From: Streptomyces sp. NRRL F-6492
GTDB taxonomy: Bacteria; Actinomycetota; Actinomycetes; Streptomycetales; Streptomycetaceae
NCBI RefSeq assembly: GCF_001280125.1
Contig: NZ_LGEG01000250.1
Span: 1 to 38,872, forward strand
Direction: 5' to 3'
DNA length: 38,872 bases
A program made the position numbers and the translations under genes. The notes below the pieces were generated by a model. It saw only the letters and a list, made by a program, of their open reading frames with translations, had not been told where the DNA came from and searched no databases. Positions 32,801-38,872 of this stretch are shown in pieces (positions within the stretch are counted from its first letter, which is position 1; each line of letters starts with the position of its first letter).

Positions 32801-33181
32801 GGCCTTGGCGGTCGGCAGGGTGGCGCGGACGTAGCCGAGCGCGTCCTGCTGCTTGCCGACCGAGGCGCCGGCGACGGCGTCCAGCTGGGCGGCGACCTGC
32901 TCGGTGGCACCGGGGGCGGTGGCGACGAGGACGGTGACGTTCTTCTCGCCGTTCGCCTGGGCCTCGGTGAGGCGCTGGGCGTCGACGGCGCCGAGCTTGT
33001 CGGCGGAGTCCGACGCCTTGACGGGGGGAGTGGTCCCCGGGTCGTCGGAGGCGAACGCGGGCACGGTGCCGGACGCGACGAGCGCGGCGACGAGACCGGT
33101 GGCGGCCGCGATGCGGGCCGCGCGTCTCCGTCCGGGCGCCGAGGACCGGGCTATGGGGCCCGGAGTCTGGGGGGTGGCCAT
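29873..33181 (-). CDS. Large secreted subtilisin-family serine protease (S8)
   Basis: Secreted protease of 1102 residues. The signal peptide has RRRAARIAA, a hydrophobic core and a likely cut after AFA (about 45). An I9-like propeptide follows (about 60-150). The catalytic Asp is in GVLDSGVDLGHP (about 212), His in SSHGTHVAGI (about 391), oxyanion Asn in ISAGNSGPG (about 490) and Ser in NGTSMSSPQAAG (about 586). The Asp-His distance is about 180 residues, far more than in subtilisin, and the insert holds Asp-rich DINRDGDTTD and DTDQNNDFTD motifs. The C-terminal 450 residues are beta domains, the last PPC-like. The second of two ATGs (33181) was chosen because AGGGA is 6 bases upstream of it but touches the first (33187). 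Terminators bound both sides. Confidence 0.93.
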   Translation of the reverse strand: MATPQTPGPIARSSAPGRRRAARIAAATGLVAALVASGTVPAFASDDPGTTPPVKASDSADKLGAVDAQRLTEAQANGEKNVTVLVATAPGATEQVAAQLDAVAGASVGKQQDALGYVRATLPTAKAEAAIRAATKLSSVQAVDLQAEIPLDDPRPEAGAVEGTTVAKTYPAPGKKTPARNPYNPSHETGAVDFVESHPKADGRGVTIGVLDSGVDLGHPALQKTTTGERKIVDWVTATDPLTEGDATWRAQITPVAGPVFTASTQSWKAPEGAYRFSLFTESITAGGDPAGDINRDGDTTDVFGLLYDPAAGTVRVDTDQNNDFTDNAPMKPYKDGFQIGYFGTDDPATEVVEKTPFVVEIRKDVPMDPAGGTWVGKKADFVNVGLVGSSHGTHVAGITAAHGLFGGRMNGAAPGAKIVSSRACTWTGGCTNTALTEGMTDLVVNRGVDIVNMSIGGLPQQNDGDNVRARLYTRLIDQYGVQLVISAGNSGPGINTIGDPGLADKVLSVGAAVSKDTWAANYGSAVEKKYAMFPFSSRGPREDGGFTPTITAPGSAVNTIPTWLPGAGLAESGYALPAGYGMLNGTSMSSPQAAGASALLLSAAKQKGIALSPLTLRTALTSTARRIPGVAAHEQGAGRIDIEEAWESIKDGATAHDYKVQAPVDTLIFPAPRTGTGVYDREGDLKVGQKRVYDVTLTRTSGPDRPVRHDLDLKYNDGTFRIVGEDRIYLPLNQPVTVKLQAKASSAGVHSVILEADDERTEGVDKQILATSVVAHDLAAPAYGLTAQGSVQRNSTTSYFVTVPQGAKTLEVSLSGLKEKSQTRFIAIHPVGVPVDPTATTGCYPHYNPANTCRPDLRSYPNPTPGVWEVEVEARRTSPDLDNPYTLGVSALGVDFDPVVQTVPEAKVGTPAPVQWKVANRFAGIEGTLKGGSLGSQKTETPTILNKQKHTRTVTIGEGVERLDIAIGNTSDRAADLDLTVSLNGKQVAQAADGDSEEAVSLVKPAAGTYTVVIDGYSVQAAGGTTYDYKDVYYSSALGTVKVDGSKPAALPNGGSATVTAEVVVAGAAPEGRQFFGEVQLVNARGTVAGAGSVLIGAVTP

Positions 33182-33249
33182 GTACATCCCTGTCTGTGAA
33201 GGAGAGGGTCCGGATATCGGTTCCGGATGACCGCTCAGCCTTTCGCAAA

Positions 33250-33278
33250 TGACAGGGTTTTGGGGAGAGTTGACAGGG
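33250..33278. repeat. Direct repeat TGACAGGG upstream of the subtilase gene
   Basis: TGACAGGG occurs at 33250-33257 and 33271-33278, exactly 21 bp apart, or two helical turns, 70-97 bases upstream of the subtilase start. It could be a paired regulator site. Confidence 0.45.
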
Positions 33279-33293
33279 AGATGGTGTGCGTCA

Positions 33294-33354
33294 TGGCGGG
33301 AACCCGCCAGTGCGCCCGATGCGCCACCGGGGGCGAAACGGCCCCAACCGGGGC
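33294..33354 (-). terminator. Two hairpins after the CGNR gene
   Basis: GCCCC-AACC-GGGGC (33341-33354) begins one base after the CGNR stop. TGGCGGG-AA-CCCGCCA (33294-33309) follows. Either could end the minus-strand transcript before the subtilase promoter. Confidence 0.45.
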
Positions 33355-33355
33355 G

Positions 33356-33898
33356 TCACGCCTCCTTGGAGCGGGCGTAGTGCCGGGAGGCCTTGGCCCG
33401 GTTGCCGCAGATCGCCATCGAGCACCAGCGCCGGGTGCCGTTCCGCGACGTGTCGAAGAAGTGCAGGACGCACGCCTCGTGGGCGCAGGCCCGGATCCGG
33501 TCGGGCGCGGTCCGCAGCAGGTCGAGGTGGGCGCGGGCGGCGGTCCAGCCCGGCCCCCACGTCGGGTCGGCGAACTCGGCCTCCTCGCCGGGGCCTTCGG
33601 CGGTGAGCACGGCCCGGATGCGGCCGTGGCCGAGGACGGCGTCGACGCGGGCGGCGGCGTCGGGGTCGCCGGGGCGGTCGACGAGCGAGGCGAGCGCGTC
33701 CCGGGCGGTGAGGGTGTGGCGCAGGGTGGTGGCGTCCGCGGCGAACCGCCCCTCCAGGCCGTGGGCGGCGAGCCAGACGGCGAGCCCCTCGACGCCGGTG
33801 AGTAGGTCCCGGCGGACGCCCTCCTCGTTCCAGCGGGTGTTGAGCAGGTCGAGGGAGACGGGCTCGCCGGTGAGCGGCCGGGGGTCGATGGCGGTCAT
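33356..33898 (-). CDS. CGNR zinc-finger / ABATE-domain putative regulator
   Basis: Protein of 180 residues. The N-terminal ABATE (stress-induced transcription regulator-like) domain starts PVSLDLLNTRWNEEGV. The C-terminal CGNR zinc finger has Cys in ACAHEACVLHFFD (about 137-149) and CSMAICGNRAKASRHYAR (about 158-175), the family signature. Such proteins are thought to bind DNA and many sit beside the gene they control. This one is divergent from a VOC protein gene over 130 bases that contain repeated CTAACCCCT elements, so it is the likely regulator of that gene. The ATG at 33898 has GAGGAGG about 10 bases upstream. The effector is unknown. Confidence 0.9.
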   Translation of the reverse strand: MTAIDPRPLTGEPVSLDLLNTRWNEEGVRRDLLTGVEGLAVWLAAHGLEGRFAADATTLRHTLTARDALASLVDRPGDPDAAARVDAVLGHGRIRAVLTAEGPGEEAEFADPTWGPGWTAARAHLDLLRTAPDRIRACAHEACVLHFFDTSRNGTRRWCSMAICGNRAKASRHYARSKEA

Positions 33899-33921
33899 GG
33901 GCGGGCATCCTCCTCGATGGA

Positions 33922-33995
33922 CTAACCCCTCAAGAGTACGTGAGCGGTTGACGCCCGCTCCGGCTAACCCCTAAAGTCGAACTAGACGGTTAGCC
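33922..33995. promoter_or_regulatory. CGNR/VOC divergent promoter with repeated operator
   Basis: CTAACCCCT occurs at 33922-33930 and 33964-33972. The second copy is part of an inverted repeat GGCTAACC (33962-33969) / GGTTAGCC (33988-33995). A plus-strand promoter TTGACG (33948-33953), 18 bases, TAAAGT (33972-33977) runs between them, so a protein bound here would block the VOC gene. Confidence 0.65.
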
Positions 33996-34028
33996 CGTAC
34001 GGGGCGGCCCGCTCGGGAGGGAACCGCC

Positions 34029-34484
34029 ATGTCCGCGATCGGCACGCTCACCACCCACCACGTCGGCCTCAACGTCACCGACCTGGAACGTTCCCTCGCC
34101 TTCTACGCGGACGTCCTCGGCTTCGAGGTCCTCGCGAGGGGCGCGGAGGAGGGGAGGGAACACGCCTTCCTCGGCCGGGACGGCGCCCTGGTCCTCACCC
34201 TCTGGCAGCAGGCCGAGGGTGCCCACGACCCCGGCCGCCCCGGCCTCCACCACCTCGCCTTCGAGGCCGAGTCCCTCGACCGCGTCCGCGCCGCCGAGGC
34301 CGCGCTCACCGCGCGCGGCGCCGTCTTCGCGTACGAGGGGGTCGTCGCCCACCGGGAGGGCGCGGCCTCCGGCGGCATCTTCTTCCACGACCCCGACGGC
34401 ACCCGCCTGGAGATCTCCGTCCCGAAGGGCGCCGAAACGGCCCCGGCCCCCTCGGGCACGGCCCCCGCCTGCGGCTTCTTCTAG
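34029..34484 (+). CDS. VOC-superfamily (glyoxalase-fold) protein
   Basis: Small metal-binding protein of 151 residues made of two beta-alpha-beta-beta-beta units. The first begins HHVGLNVTDLERSLAFYADVLGF (His about 11). The second has GLHHLAFEAESLDRV (His about 76) and FFHDPDGTRLEIS (Glu about 132), giving the usual three metal ligands. The Ala/Pro tail ends CGFF. The family includes lactoylglutathione lyases, dioxygenases and fosfomycin or bleomycin resistance proteins; nothing in the sequence decides among them. The ATG has GGGAGGG 6 bases upstream. It is divergent from the CGNR gene, and the PPOX-class gene follows after 33 bases, probably in the same transcript. Confidence 0.9.
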   Translation: MSAIGTLTTHHVGLNVTDLERSLAFYADVLGFEVLARGAEEGREHAFLGRDGALVLTLWQQAEGAHDPGRPGLHHLAFEAESLDRVRAAEAALTARGAVFAYEGVVAHREGAASGGIFFHDPDGTRLEISVPKGAETAPAPSGTAPACGFF

Positions 34485-34517
34485 CCGGACGACCGCCCCC
34501 ACCCACCGGAGGACCCC

Positions 34518-35399
34518 ATGGGCGCCTACCACCCCGGATCGCTCGCCGTGCAGGAGCGCGTCGGCGTCCGCCACCTCGCCGAGCACGTGGGCCGCTCCGT
34601 CGGCACCGGCATCCGCCCGGTCGCCGCCGCCTTCCTGGAGGCCCGGCCGATGCTGGTGATCGGCGCGGCGGACGAAGCCGGGCGCGTCTGGGCGAGCCTG
34701 CTCACCGGCGCGCCCGGCTTCGTCCGCGCCACCGGCCCGGACACCGTCTCCGTCGCCGGCGGCGTCCCCGCCCACGACCCGCTCGCGGGCGCGATCACCC
34801 CGGCCGGCACCCCCGTCGGCACCCTCGCCCTCGACCCCGGCACCCGCCGCCGCATGCGCCTCAACGGCACCGCCCGGCCCAGCCGCCGCGGCTTCACCGT
34901 CACGGCGGACCGGGTCTTCTCCAACTGCCCCAAGTACCTCCAGAAGAGGGAGCGGTACGACTCCGAGCCCGCGGGCCCCGGACCCGGCACCCCGCACCAC
35001 GGCGAGACGCTCACCCCCGCCCAGGCGGCCCGCGTCCGGGCAGCGGACACCTTCTTCGTGGCCACCGCCGCCCCCGACGGCGTCGACGCGAGCCACCGGG
35101 GCGGCAACCCCGGCTTCGTCCGGGTCGACGGGCCCCGGGAGCTGAGCTGGCGGGACTACCCGGGCAACGCGATGTTCCTGACCCTGGGCAACCTGGAGTC
35201 GGACGGCCGCGCCGGCCTGCTCTTCCCGGACTGGGAGACCGGGACCACCCTCCAGCTCACCGGCCTCGCGCACACCGAGTACGGCCCGGAGGAGCGCGTG
35301 GTCCGCTTCCGCGCCGACCACGTGGTGGAGACGCCCGGGGCCAGCCCCCTGCGCTGGTCGCCCCCGGAGTACTCCCCGGCCAACCCGGCCACACCCTGA
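34518..35399 (+). CDS. PPOX-class FMN-binding oxidoreductase-like protein
   Basis: Protein of 293 residues with a split-barrel, pyridoxamine 5'-phosphate oxidase-like fold in two parts. The first (about 30-130) has PMLVIGAADEAGRVWASLLTG. The second (about 165-280) has DTFFVATAAPDGVDASHRGG and FVRVDGPRELSWRDYPGN. Between them FSNCPKYLQKRER carries a conserved Cys. This long form, with VDASHRGGNPGFV, is seen in flavin or F420-binding oxidoreductases of actinobacteria. GGAGG lies 5 bases before the ATG at 34518. It is probably cotranscribed with the VOC gene, suggesting detoxification under CGNR control, which is inference. The substrate is unknown. Confidence 0.88.
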   Translation: MGAYHPGSLAVQERVGVRHLAEHVGRSVGTGIRPVAAAFLEARPMLVIGAADEAGRVWASLLTGAPGFVRATGPDTVSVAGGVPAHDPLAGAITPAGTPVGTLALDPGTRRRMRLNGTARPSRRGFTVTADRVFSNCPKYLQKRERYDSEPAGPGPGTPHHGETLTPAQAARVRAADTFFVATAAPDGVDASHRGGNPGFVRVDGPRELSWRDYPGNAMFLTLGNLESDGRAGLLFPDWETGTTLQLTGLAHTEYGPEERVVRFRADHVVETPGASPLRWSPPEYSPANPATP

Positions 35400-35435
35400 C
35401 GCCCCGGCCCGGGGCCCCGGTCCCGGGCTGCGCCC

Positions 35436-35500
35436 ACCTCACGGGCCCACGGGCCCACGGGCCCCGCAGGCCCCACCAGCCCCGCAGGCCTCACCGAACC
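35436..35500. repeat. C-rich low-complexity repeat upstream of the HPP gene
   Basis: CACGGGCC is repeated three times in tandem from about 35440, followed by two CCCCGCAGGCC copies. It lies in the 166-base gap between the PPOX and HPP genes, which otherwise shows nothing recognisable. Confidence 0.6.
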
Positions 35501-35565
35501 CATCGGTCCTGCCGGGCCCGCAAGCCCCACCGGCCTCGCCCGATCCACCGACCCCCGAGGACCCC

Positions 35566-36128
35566 GTGCCCACCACCCCGGCCGCAGAGGCCCCCGAAGC
35601 ACCCGAAGCACCTGAAGCGCCCGAGGCCCCCGAAGCGGCTCGCCGCCCCCGGCCGCCCGCCCGGCCCCGGCCCCGGGTCCTGCTCGGCGGTACCGCCGCC
35701 GCGGTCGCCGTGCTGCTGCTCCTGGTCGCGGTGGGCACCCTCCTCCGACAGCCCCTGCTGATCCCGCCGCTCGCCGCGAGCGCGGCGCTCGCGGCGGGCG
35801 GCGGGATCAGCAGGGGCTGCCGCTCTCCCAGCCCCGCTCGGTGGTCGGCGGCCAACTCCTCTCCGCCCTCACCGGATTCGCGGTCCTGGCCGTGGTAGGA
35901 CCCGGGCCGTGGGGCGCCGCCGTCGCGGGCGGCCTGGCCCTCGGCGTGATGGCGCTCGCCCGTGCCCCGCACTCGCCCGCCGCCGCCACGGCCGTCGTCG
36001 TCGCCCTCCAGGACCCGCCCTTCTGGTCGTTTCTCGGCCTTCTCGCCCTCGCCTGCCTCCTCCTGGTCGCCGCCGGCCTCGCGGCCGCTCCCGCGACGGG
36101 CCGGACGTACCCCGCGTACTGGATCTAA
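35566..36128 (+). pseudogene. HPP-family membrane protein, frameshifted at an inverted repeat
   Basis: The two halves of one HPP-family integral membrane protein lie in different frames. The first half starts at GTG 35566 (GAGG upstream): PEA-repeat N-terminus, a first helix (LLGGTAAAVAVLLLLVAVGTLL) and the family motif LLIPPLAASAALAA. It then runs into unrelated sequence (GISRGCRSPSP) and stops at 35898. The second half, in another frame from about 35813, reads LPLSQPRSVVGGQLLSALTG, then ALARAPHSPAAATAVVVALQ, and stops at 36128. Joined, they give a normal HPP protein of about 185 residues with four helices. The junction falls in the right arm of a 34-bp inverted repeat (35749-35819). It is either a true pseudogene or a sequence error at a strong hairpin. 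HPP proteins have been linked to nitrite transport in some bacteria. Confidence 0.85.
35749..35819. repeat. 34-bp near-perfect inverted repeat inside the HPP gene
   Basis: Arms 35749-35782 and 35786-35819 are reverse complements at 33 of 34 positions, with a CGG loop. The left arm encodes the conserved LLIPPLAASA stretch. The right arm replaces the codons expected between that stretch and LPLSQPR and puts the gene out of frame. Confidence 0.95.
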
Positions 36129-36137
36129 CCTCGTTGC
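36126..36137 (+). promoter_or_regulatory. Leaderless -10 promoter for the Nudix gene, overlapping the HPP stop codon
   Basis: TAACCT (36126-36131) is a TANNNT box that includes the HPP stop TAA. Six bases later comes the ATG at 36138. No Shine-Dalgarno sequence is present. Confidence 0.55.
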
Positions 36138-36623
36138 ATGAAGAGGGAGTTGAGGGTGGCGGCCTACGCCGTCTGTGTCCGGGGCGACGAGATCCTGCTC
36201 GCCCGCTGGGTGGCGGGCGACGGCAGCAGGCTGTGGACCCTGCCGGGCGGCGGCATGGACCACGGCGAGGAGCCCGCCCGGACCATGGTCCGCGAGGTCG
36301 AGGAGGAGACCGGGTACGCCGCCGAACCCGTCGCCCTCCTCGGCATCGACTCCGTCCGGAGCTCCTGGCCGCGCCGCTTCGCCGGACCCGGCTGCCTCCA
36401 GGGCCTGCGGATCGTCTACGAGGCCCGGATCACCGGCGGCGAGCTGCGCCACGAGACCGGCGGCTCCACCGACCTGGCCGCCTGGCACCCGCTCTCCGCC
36501 GTGCCCGGCCTGCCCCGCGTCGAACTCGTCGACATCGGCCTCGACCTGTGGCGGGAGCGGCCCCCGACCGGCCGTTCCCGGCTGAGCGTGCCGCGCGACC
36601 CCACCCTGCCGCCGAACGGCTGA
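36138..36623 (+). CDS. Nudix hydrolase
   Basis: Cytoplasmic enzyme of 161 residues that hydrolyses a nucleoside diphosphate linked to another group. The Nudix box is complete at about 38-60: GGMDHGEEPA, then REVEEETGY, with all Gly and Glu residues needed for metal binding. The N-terminal strand (RVAAYAVCVRGDEILLARW) and the following WTLPGGG are typical. The C-terminus from about 148 is disordered. The substrate cannot be read from sequence. The start has no ribosome site and lies six bases after a -10 box, so the gene is expressed apart from the broken HPP gene. Confidence 0.93.
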   Translation: MKRELRVAAYAVCVRGDEILLARWVAGDGSRLWTLPGGGMDHGEEPARTMVREVEEETGYAAEPVALLGIDSVRSSWPRRFAGPGCLQGLRIVYEARITGGELRHETGGSTDLAAWHPLSAVPGLPRVELVDIGLDLWRERPPTGRSRLSVPRDPTLPPNG

Positions 36624-36724
36624 AAACGGCTCAACCGTCCCGGGCCCGCTCAACCCTCCCGGCGCCCCGGCGAGTCCTGCCCGCCGACCGAGGCACACGC
36701 CGCGCAGAGCCCAGGGGAGCCCGC

Positions 36725-37897
36725 ATGCCAGCCGTCCGCACCACCCGCACCACCCGCACCACCCGTACCGTCCGCACCGCCGTCGCCGCCGTCCTCGTGG
36801 CGGGCCTCACCGCCACCGCCCTCGCCACCCCCGCCCTCGCGGCCCCCGAATCCCGGCAGCGGGGCCACGAGGCCACCCGGAAGGCGCTCCAGGCGCAGAT
36901 CGACGCGGGCGTGCCCGGCGCCGTCGCGCAGGCCCGCGACGGGCGGAGGAACTGGACCGGCACCGCCGGCGAGCGCGGGGGCGACGACCGCTACCGGGTC
37001 GGCTCCCTCACCAAGACCTTCGTCTCCACCGTCCTCCTCCAGCTCCAGGCCGAGGGGCGGATCGACCTCGACGACCCGGTCGAGAAGTGGCTGCCCGGCG
37101 TCGTCCGGGGCAACGGCCACGACGGCCGCCGGATCACCGTCCGCCAGCTGCTCAACCACACCAGCGGCGTCTTCGACGTCACCTCCGACCCCGCCTTCCA
37201 GGAGAAGGTCTTCGGCCCCGGCTTCCTGGAGCACCGCTACGACACCTGGACCCCGCGACAGCTCGTCGCCGTCGCCCTGGCCCACCCCGCCGACTTCGAG
37301 CCCGGCACGAGCTGGAGCTACTCCAACACCAACTACGTCCTCGCCGGCATGATCATCGAGGAGGTCACCGGCCGCCCCTACGGGAAGGCCGTCGAGAACC
37401 GGATCATCAAGCCCCTGAAGCTGCGCGCCACCAGCGTCCCCGGCACCCGCCCGTCGATGCCGAGGCCCAGCAGCCCGGCCTGGTCCAAGCTCTCCGCCGA
37501 CCCGGACGCGCCCGTCCACGACGTCTCCCGCCTCAACCCGTCCTTGGCCGGATCGGCGGGCGAGATCATCTCCGACTCCAACGACCTCCAGACCTTCTAC
37601 CGCGCCCTCCTCAAGGGCCGGCTGCTGCCGAAGGCGGAGATGCGGGAGCTGACCACCACCGTCCAGGTCGCCCCGGAGCTCCCGCAGATCCGCTACGGGC
37701 TCGGGATCATGTGGCAGAAGCTGAGCTGCGGCAAGGAGATCTGGGGCCACTCCGGCGGCATCCACGGCTCCTCCACCGAGGGCCGCGTCACCCGCGACGG
37801 CGAGCACTCCCTCGCCCTGAACCTCAACGCCGACTGGACGGGCGACGGCGGCGCCGTCCTGGAGGCCGAGTTCTGCGGCACCGCCCCCCGGTCCTAG
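36725..37897 (+). CDS. Secreted serine hydrolase, class C beta-lactamase / D-Ala-D-Ala carboxypeptidase type
   Basis: Secreted protein of 390 residues. The N-terminus has a TTR repeat, then a Sec signal peptide with a cut after ATPALA (about 39). The serine beta-lactamase-like fold has all three catalytic motifs: SLTK (Ser 94, Lys 97), YSN (about 199, in SWSYSNTNY) and HSG (about 342, in WGHSGG). LLNHTSGVFDVT and LAGMIIEEVTGRPY are typical of the DD-carboxypeptidase/esterase branch (peptidase S12). It may trim peptidoglycan or act as an esterase; the sequence does not separate these. The ATG at 36725 has GGGGAG 6 bases upstream. Two Cys (in LSCGKE and AEFCGT) could form a disulfide. Confidence 0.92.
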   Translation: MPAVRTTRTTRTTRTVRTAVAAVLVAGLTATALATPALAAPESRQRGHEATRKALQAQIDAGVPGAVAQARDGRRNWTGTAGERGGDDRYRVGSLTKTFVSTVLLQLQAEGRIDLDDPVEKWLPGVVRGNGHDGRRITVRQLLNHTSGVFDVTSDPAFQEKVFGPGFLEHRYDTWTPRQLVAVALAHPADFEPGTSWSYSNTNYVLAGMIIEEVTGRPYGKAVENRIIKPLKLRATSVPGTRPSMPRPSSPAWSKLSADPDAPVHDVSRLNPSLAGSAGEIISDSNDLQTFYRALLKGRLLPKAEMRELTTTVQVAPELPQIRYGLGIMWQKLSCGKEIWGHSGGIHGSSTEGRVTRDGEHSLALNLNADWTGDGGAVLEAEFCGTAPRS

Positions 37898-37900
37898 CCC

Positions 37901-38872
37901 TCACCGGGGCAGGACGACGACGTACGCGGCGGGGTGCCGGTCCGGCGCGGCCATCAGGGCCGTACGGACCACGGTGGCCTGCTGGTCCCTCGTCTCGCGC
38001 AGCTTGCGCGGGGTGAGGTGGACGACCGTGATGCCGAGCCGCTCCAGGTGCTCGCGCTTGCGGGTGTACTCGGACCACAGCTCGTCGTCGTCCTGCCGGG
38101 GCGCCCGGGTGTCCAGCTCGACGGCCACCGCCTGGTCGGGCCAGTAGGCGTCCACCCCGCCCAGGTGCGGGCCGCCCGGCAGCCGCAGGTCCACGTTCCA
38201 CAGCGGGTCCGGAAGCCCGAACTCCCGCACCAGCTCGTACAGCCGCTCCTCGGACAGCGAGCGCCCCTCGGCGAGCAGCGCGTCCACCGCGTCCTCCACG
38301 TGCGGCCGGGAGAGGAGCCGGGCCCGGCTCAGCTCCCGCACCAGCGCGCCCGGTTCGCAGTGGCCGCCGCGCACCGCCTCGGTGAGCAGCGCGCGGACCT
38401 CCTCCGCCTCCGGCAGGCCCGACACCGCGTCGGCGACGGCGCGGGCGACCGGGGCGACGGGGACGCCGGTGAGCCGCACCGGCTCCGGCGCCTCCGGGGC
38501 GCGCACCACCCGCACCCAGCCGGTCGAGCGCGGCCGCCGGGTGCGCGGCACCAGGACGTCGATCCGCTCCAGGGCGGTGAGCGGGGGAGCGGAGGAGAAG
38601 CGGTGCAGGGTCAGGGCGGCGAGCCCGGTGATCATCGCCTCCCGGCCCTGGCGTGGCAGGGTCCCGGGCCCGCGGGCGTAGAGCAGGGCGGCGTGCAGCC
38701 GCTCCTCGCTGGTGGGCGGTCCGGGCTGGAGCAGGAAGACGCCGGGCAGCAGCTGCTGCCACCCGCCGGGCCGGCACCGCGCGGCGACGTCGGCGGCGGA
38801 AACGCCCTGCGCCCTCAACTGGTCGGAACTGGCGAGGCGTCGGGGCTGCCCGGTGGGGGAGGAGAGGGGGAG
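37901..38872 (-). CDS. AbiEi-like winged-helix protein with DUF559/PD-(D/E)XK-like C-terminus (partial)
   Basis: The frame is open to the right edge, so the start is not in the window; 323 codons are visible. The N-terminal part (LASSDQLRAQGVSAADVAARC, then LLPGVFLL) resembles the winged-helix domain of AbiEi-type antitoxin and related actinobacterial regulators. The middle is helical. The C-terminal 110 residues resemble DUF559/Vsr-like endonuclease folds: an Asp in LGGVDAYWPDQ, ELD in VAVELDTRAP, then YTRKREHLERLGITVVHLT. A TTG at 38818 is an unlikely start because homologous-looking sequence continues upstream. No AbiEii-type toxin gene is visible. It is convergent with the serine hydrolase gene, with 3 bases between stops. 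The function is unknown. Confidence 0.8.
   Translation of the reverse strand, partial: LPLSSPTGQPRRLASSDQLRAQGVSAADVAARCRPGGWQQLLPGVFLLQPGPPTSEERLHAALLYARGPGTLPRQGREAMITGLAALTLHRFSSAPPLTALERIDVLVPRTRRPRSTGWVRVVRAPEAPEPVRLTGVPVAPVARAVADAVSGLPEAEEVRALLTEAVRGGHCEPGALVRELSRARLLSRPHVEDAVDALLAEGRSLSEERLYELVREFGLPDPLWNVDLRLPGGPHLGGVDAYWPDQAVAVELDTRAPRQDDDELWSEYTRKREHLERLGITVVHLTPRKLRETRDQQATVVRTALMAAPDRHPAAYVVVLPR

Noticed and set aside
29753..33199. 1148-codon plus-strand frame opposite the subtilase
   Set aside because: It covers the subtilase, which has a full catalytic triad. No ribosome site or domain supports the plus strand.
33270..33275. TTGACA on the plus strand near the subtilase start
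   Set aside because: No plus-strand gene begins within 700 bases and no -10 follows. It coincides with the TGACAGGG repeat.
35749..35900. Programmed ribosomal frameshift in the HPP gene
   Set aside because: The bases at the junction contain no slippery heptamer, and the codons expected there are missing, so a mutation or artefact explains it better.
36728..36770. 9-bp tandem repeat CGCACCACC at the start of the serine hydrolase gene
   Set aside because: It is real, but simply encodes the TTR repeat of the signal peptide's basic region. Such low complexity is common there.

Overview
The window looks like core chromosome of a Streptomyces or a close relative. GC content is very high, third codon positions are nearly all G or C, GTG starts are common, Shine-Dalgarno sites are GGAGG-like, and several genes have Streptomyces-type -10 boxes. 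Gene content matches what I recall of the S. coelicolor region holding asd2, pepN, malQ and the csn cluster (around SCO2640-SCO2662). That synteny is from memory and was not searched. I see no integrase, insertion sequence, tRNA, rRNA or CRISPR array.

Layout. 1-5488 (minus): a four-gene cluster reading glnX-like membrane sensor, glnH-like binding protein, unknown coiled-coil protein, pknG-like kinase (cut by the left edge). It resembles the mycobacterial amino-acid sensing module GlnX-GlnH-PknG with one extra gene. 5834-12564 (minus): a csnR-E-F-G-H-K type operon (ROK repressor, sugar-binding lipoprotein, two permeases, GH4 glycosidase, BadF/NagK kinase) for uptake of chitosan-type oligosaccharides, with a palindromic operator just upstream. 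12847-14730: an MscS channel and an HNH endonuclease, divergent. 14792-17932 (minus): a large secreted GH84-like N-acetylglucosaminidase homologue with an altered catalytic dyad. 18167-20761 (plus): a repeat peptide of PLTSEP units, malQ, and a leaderless small membrane protein.

20894-24662: MarR repressor divergent from an EamA exporter, then a leaderless LysR regulator and an allantoicase. 24750-29699 (minus): pepN, a TerD-domain protein and asd, the last two separated by a strong hairpin. 29873-33181 (minus): a large secreted subtilase. 33356-35399: a CGNR regulator divergent from a VOC protein and a PPOX-class oxidoreductase. 35566-37897 (plus): an HPP membrane gene broken by a frameshift at a 34-bp inverted repeat, a leaderless Nudix hydrolase, and a secreted serine hydrolase. 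37901 to the right edge (minus): an AbiEi-like/DUF559-like protein without its start.

The most unusual items are the HPP frameshift lying exactly in a near-perfect 34-bp inverted repeat, the PLTSEP repeat peptide coupled to malQ, the fourth gene in the PknG sensing cluster, the altered GH84 dyad, and three leaderless promoters, two of which reuse the previous gene's stop codon as part of the -10 box.
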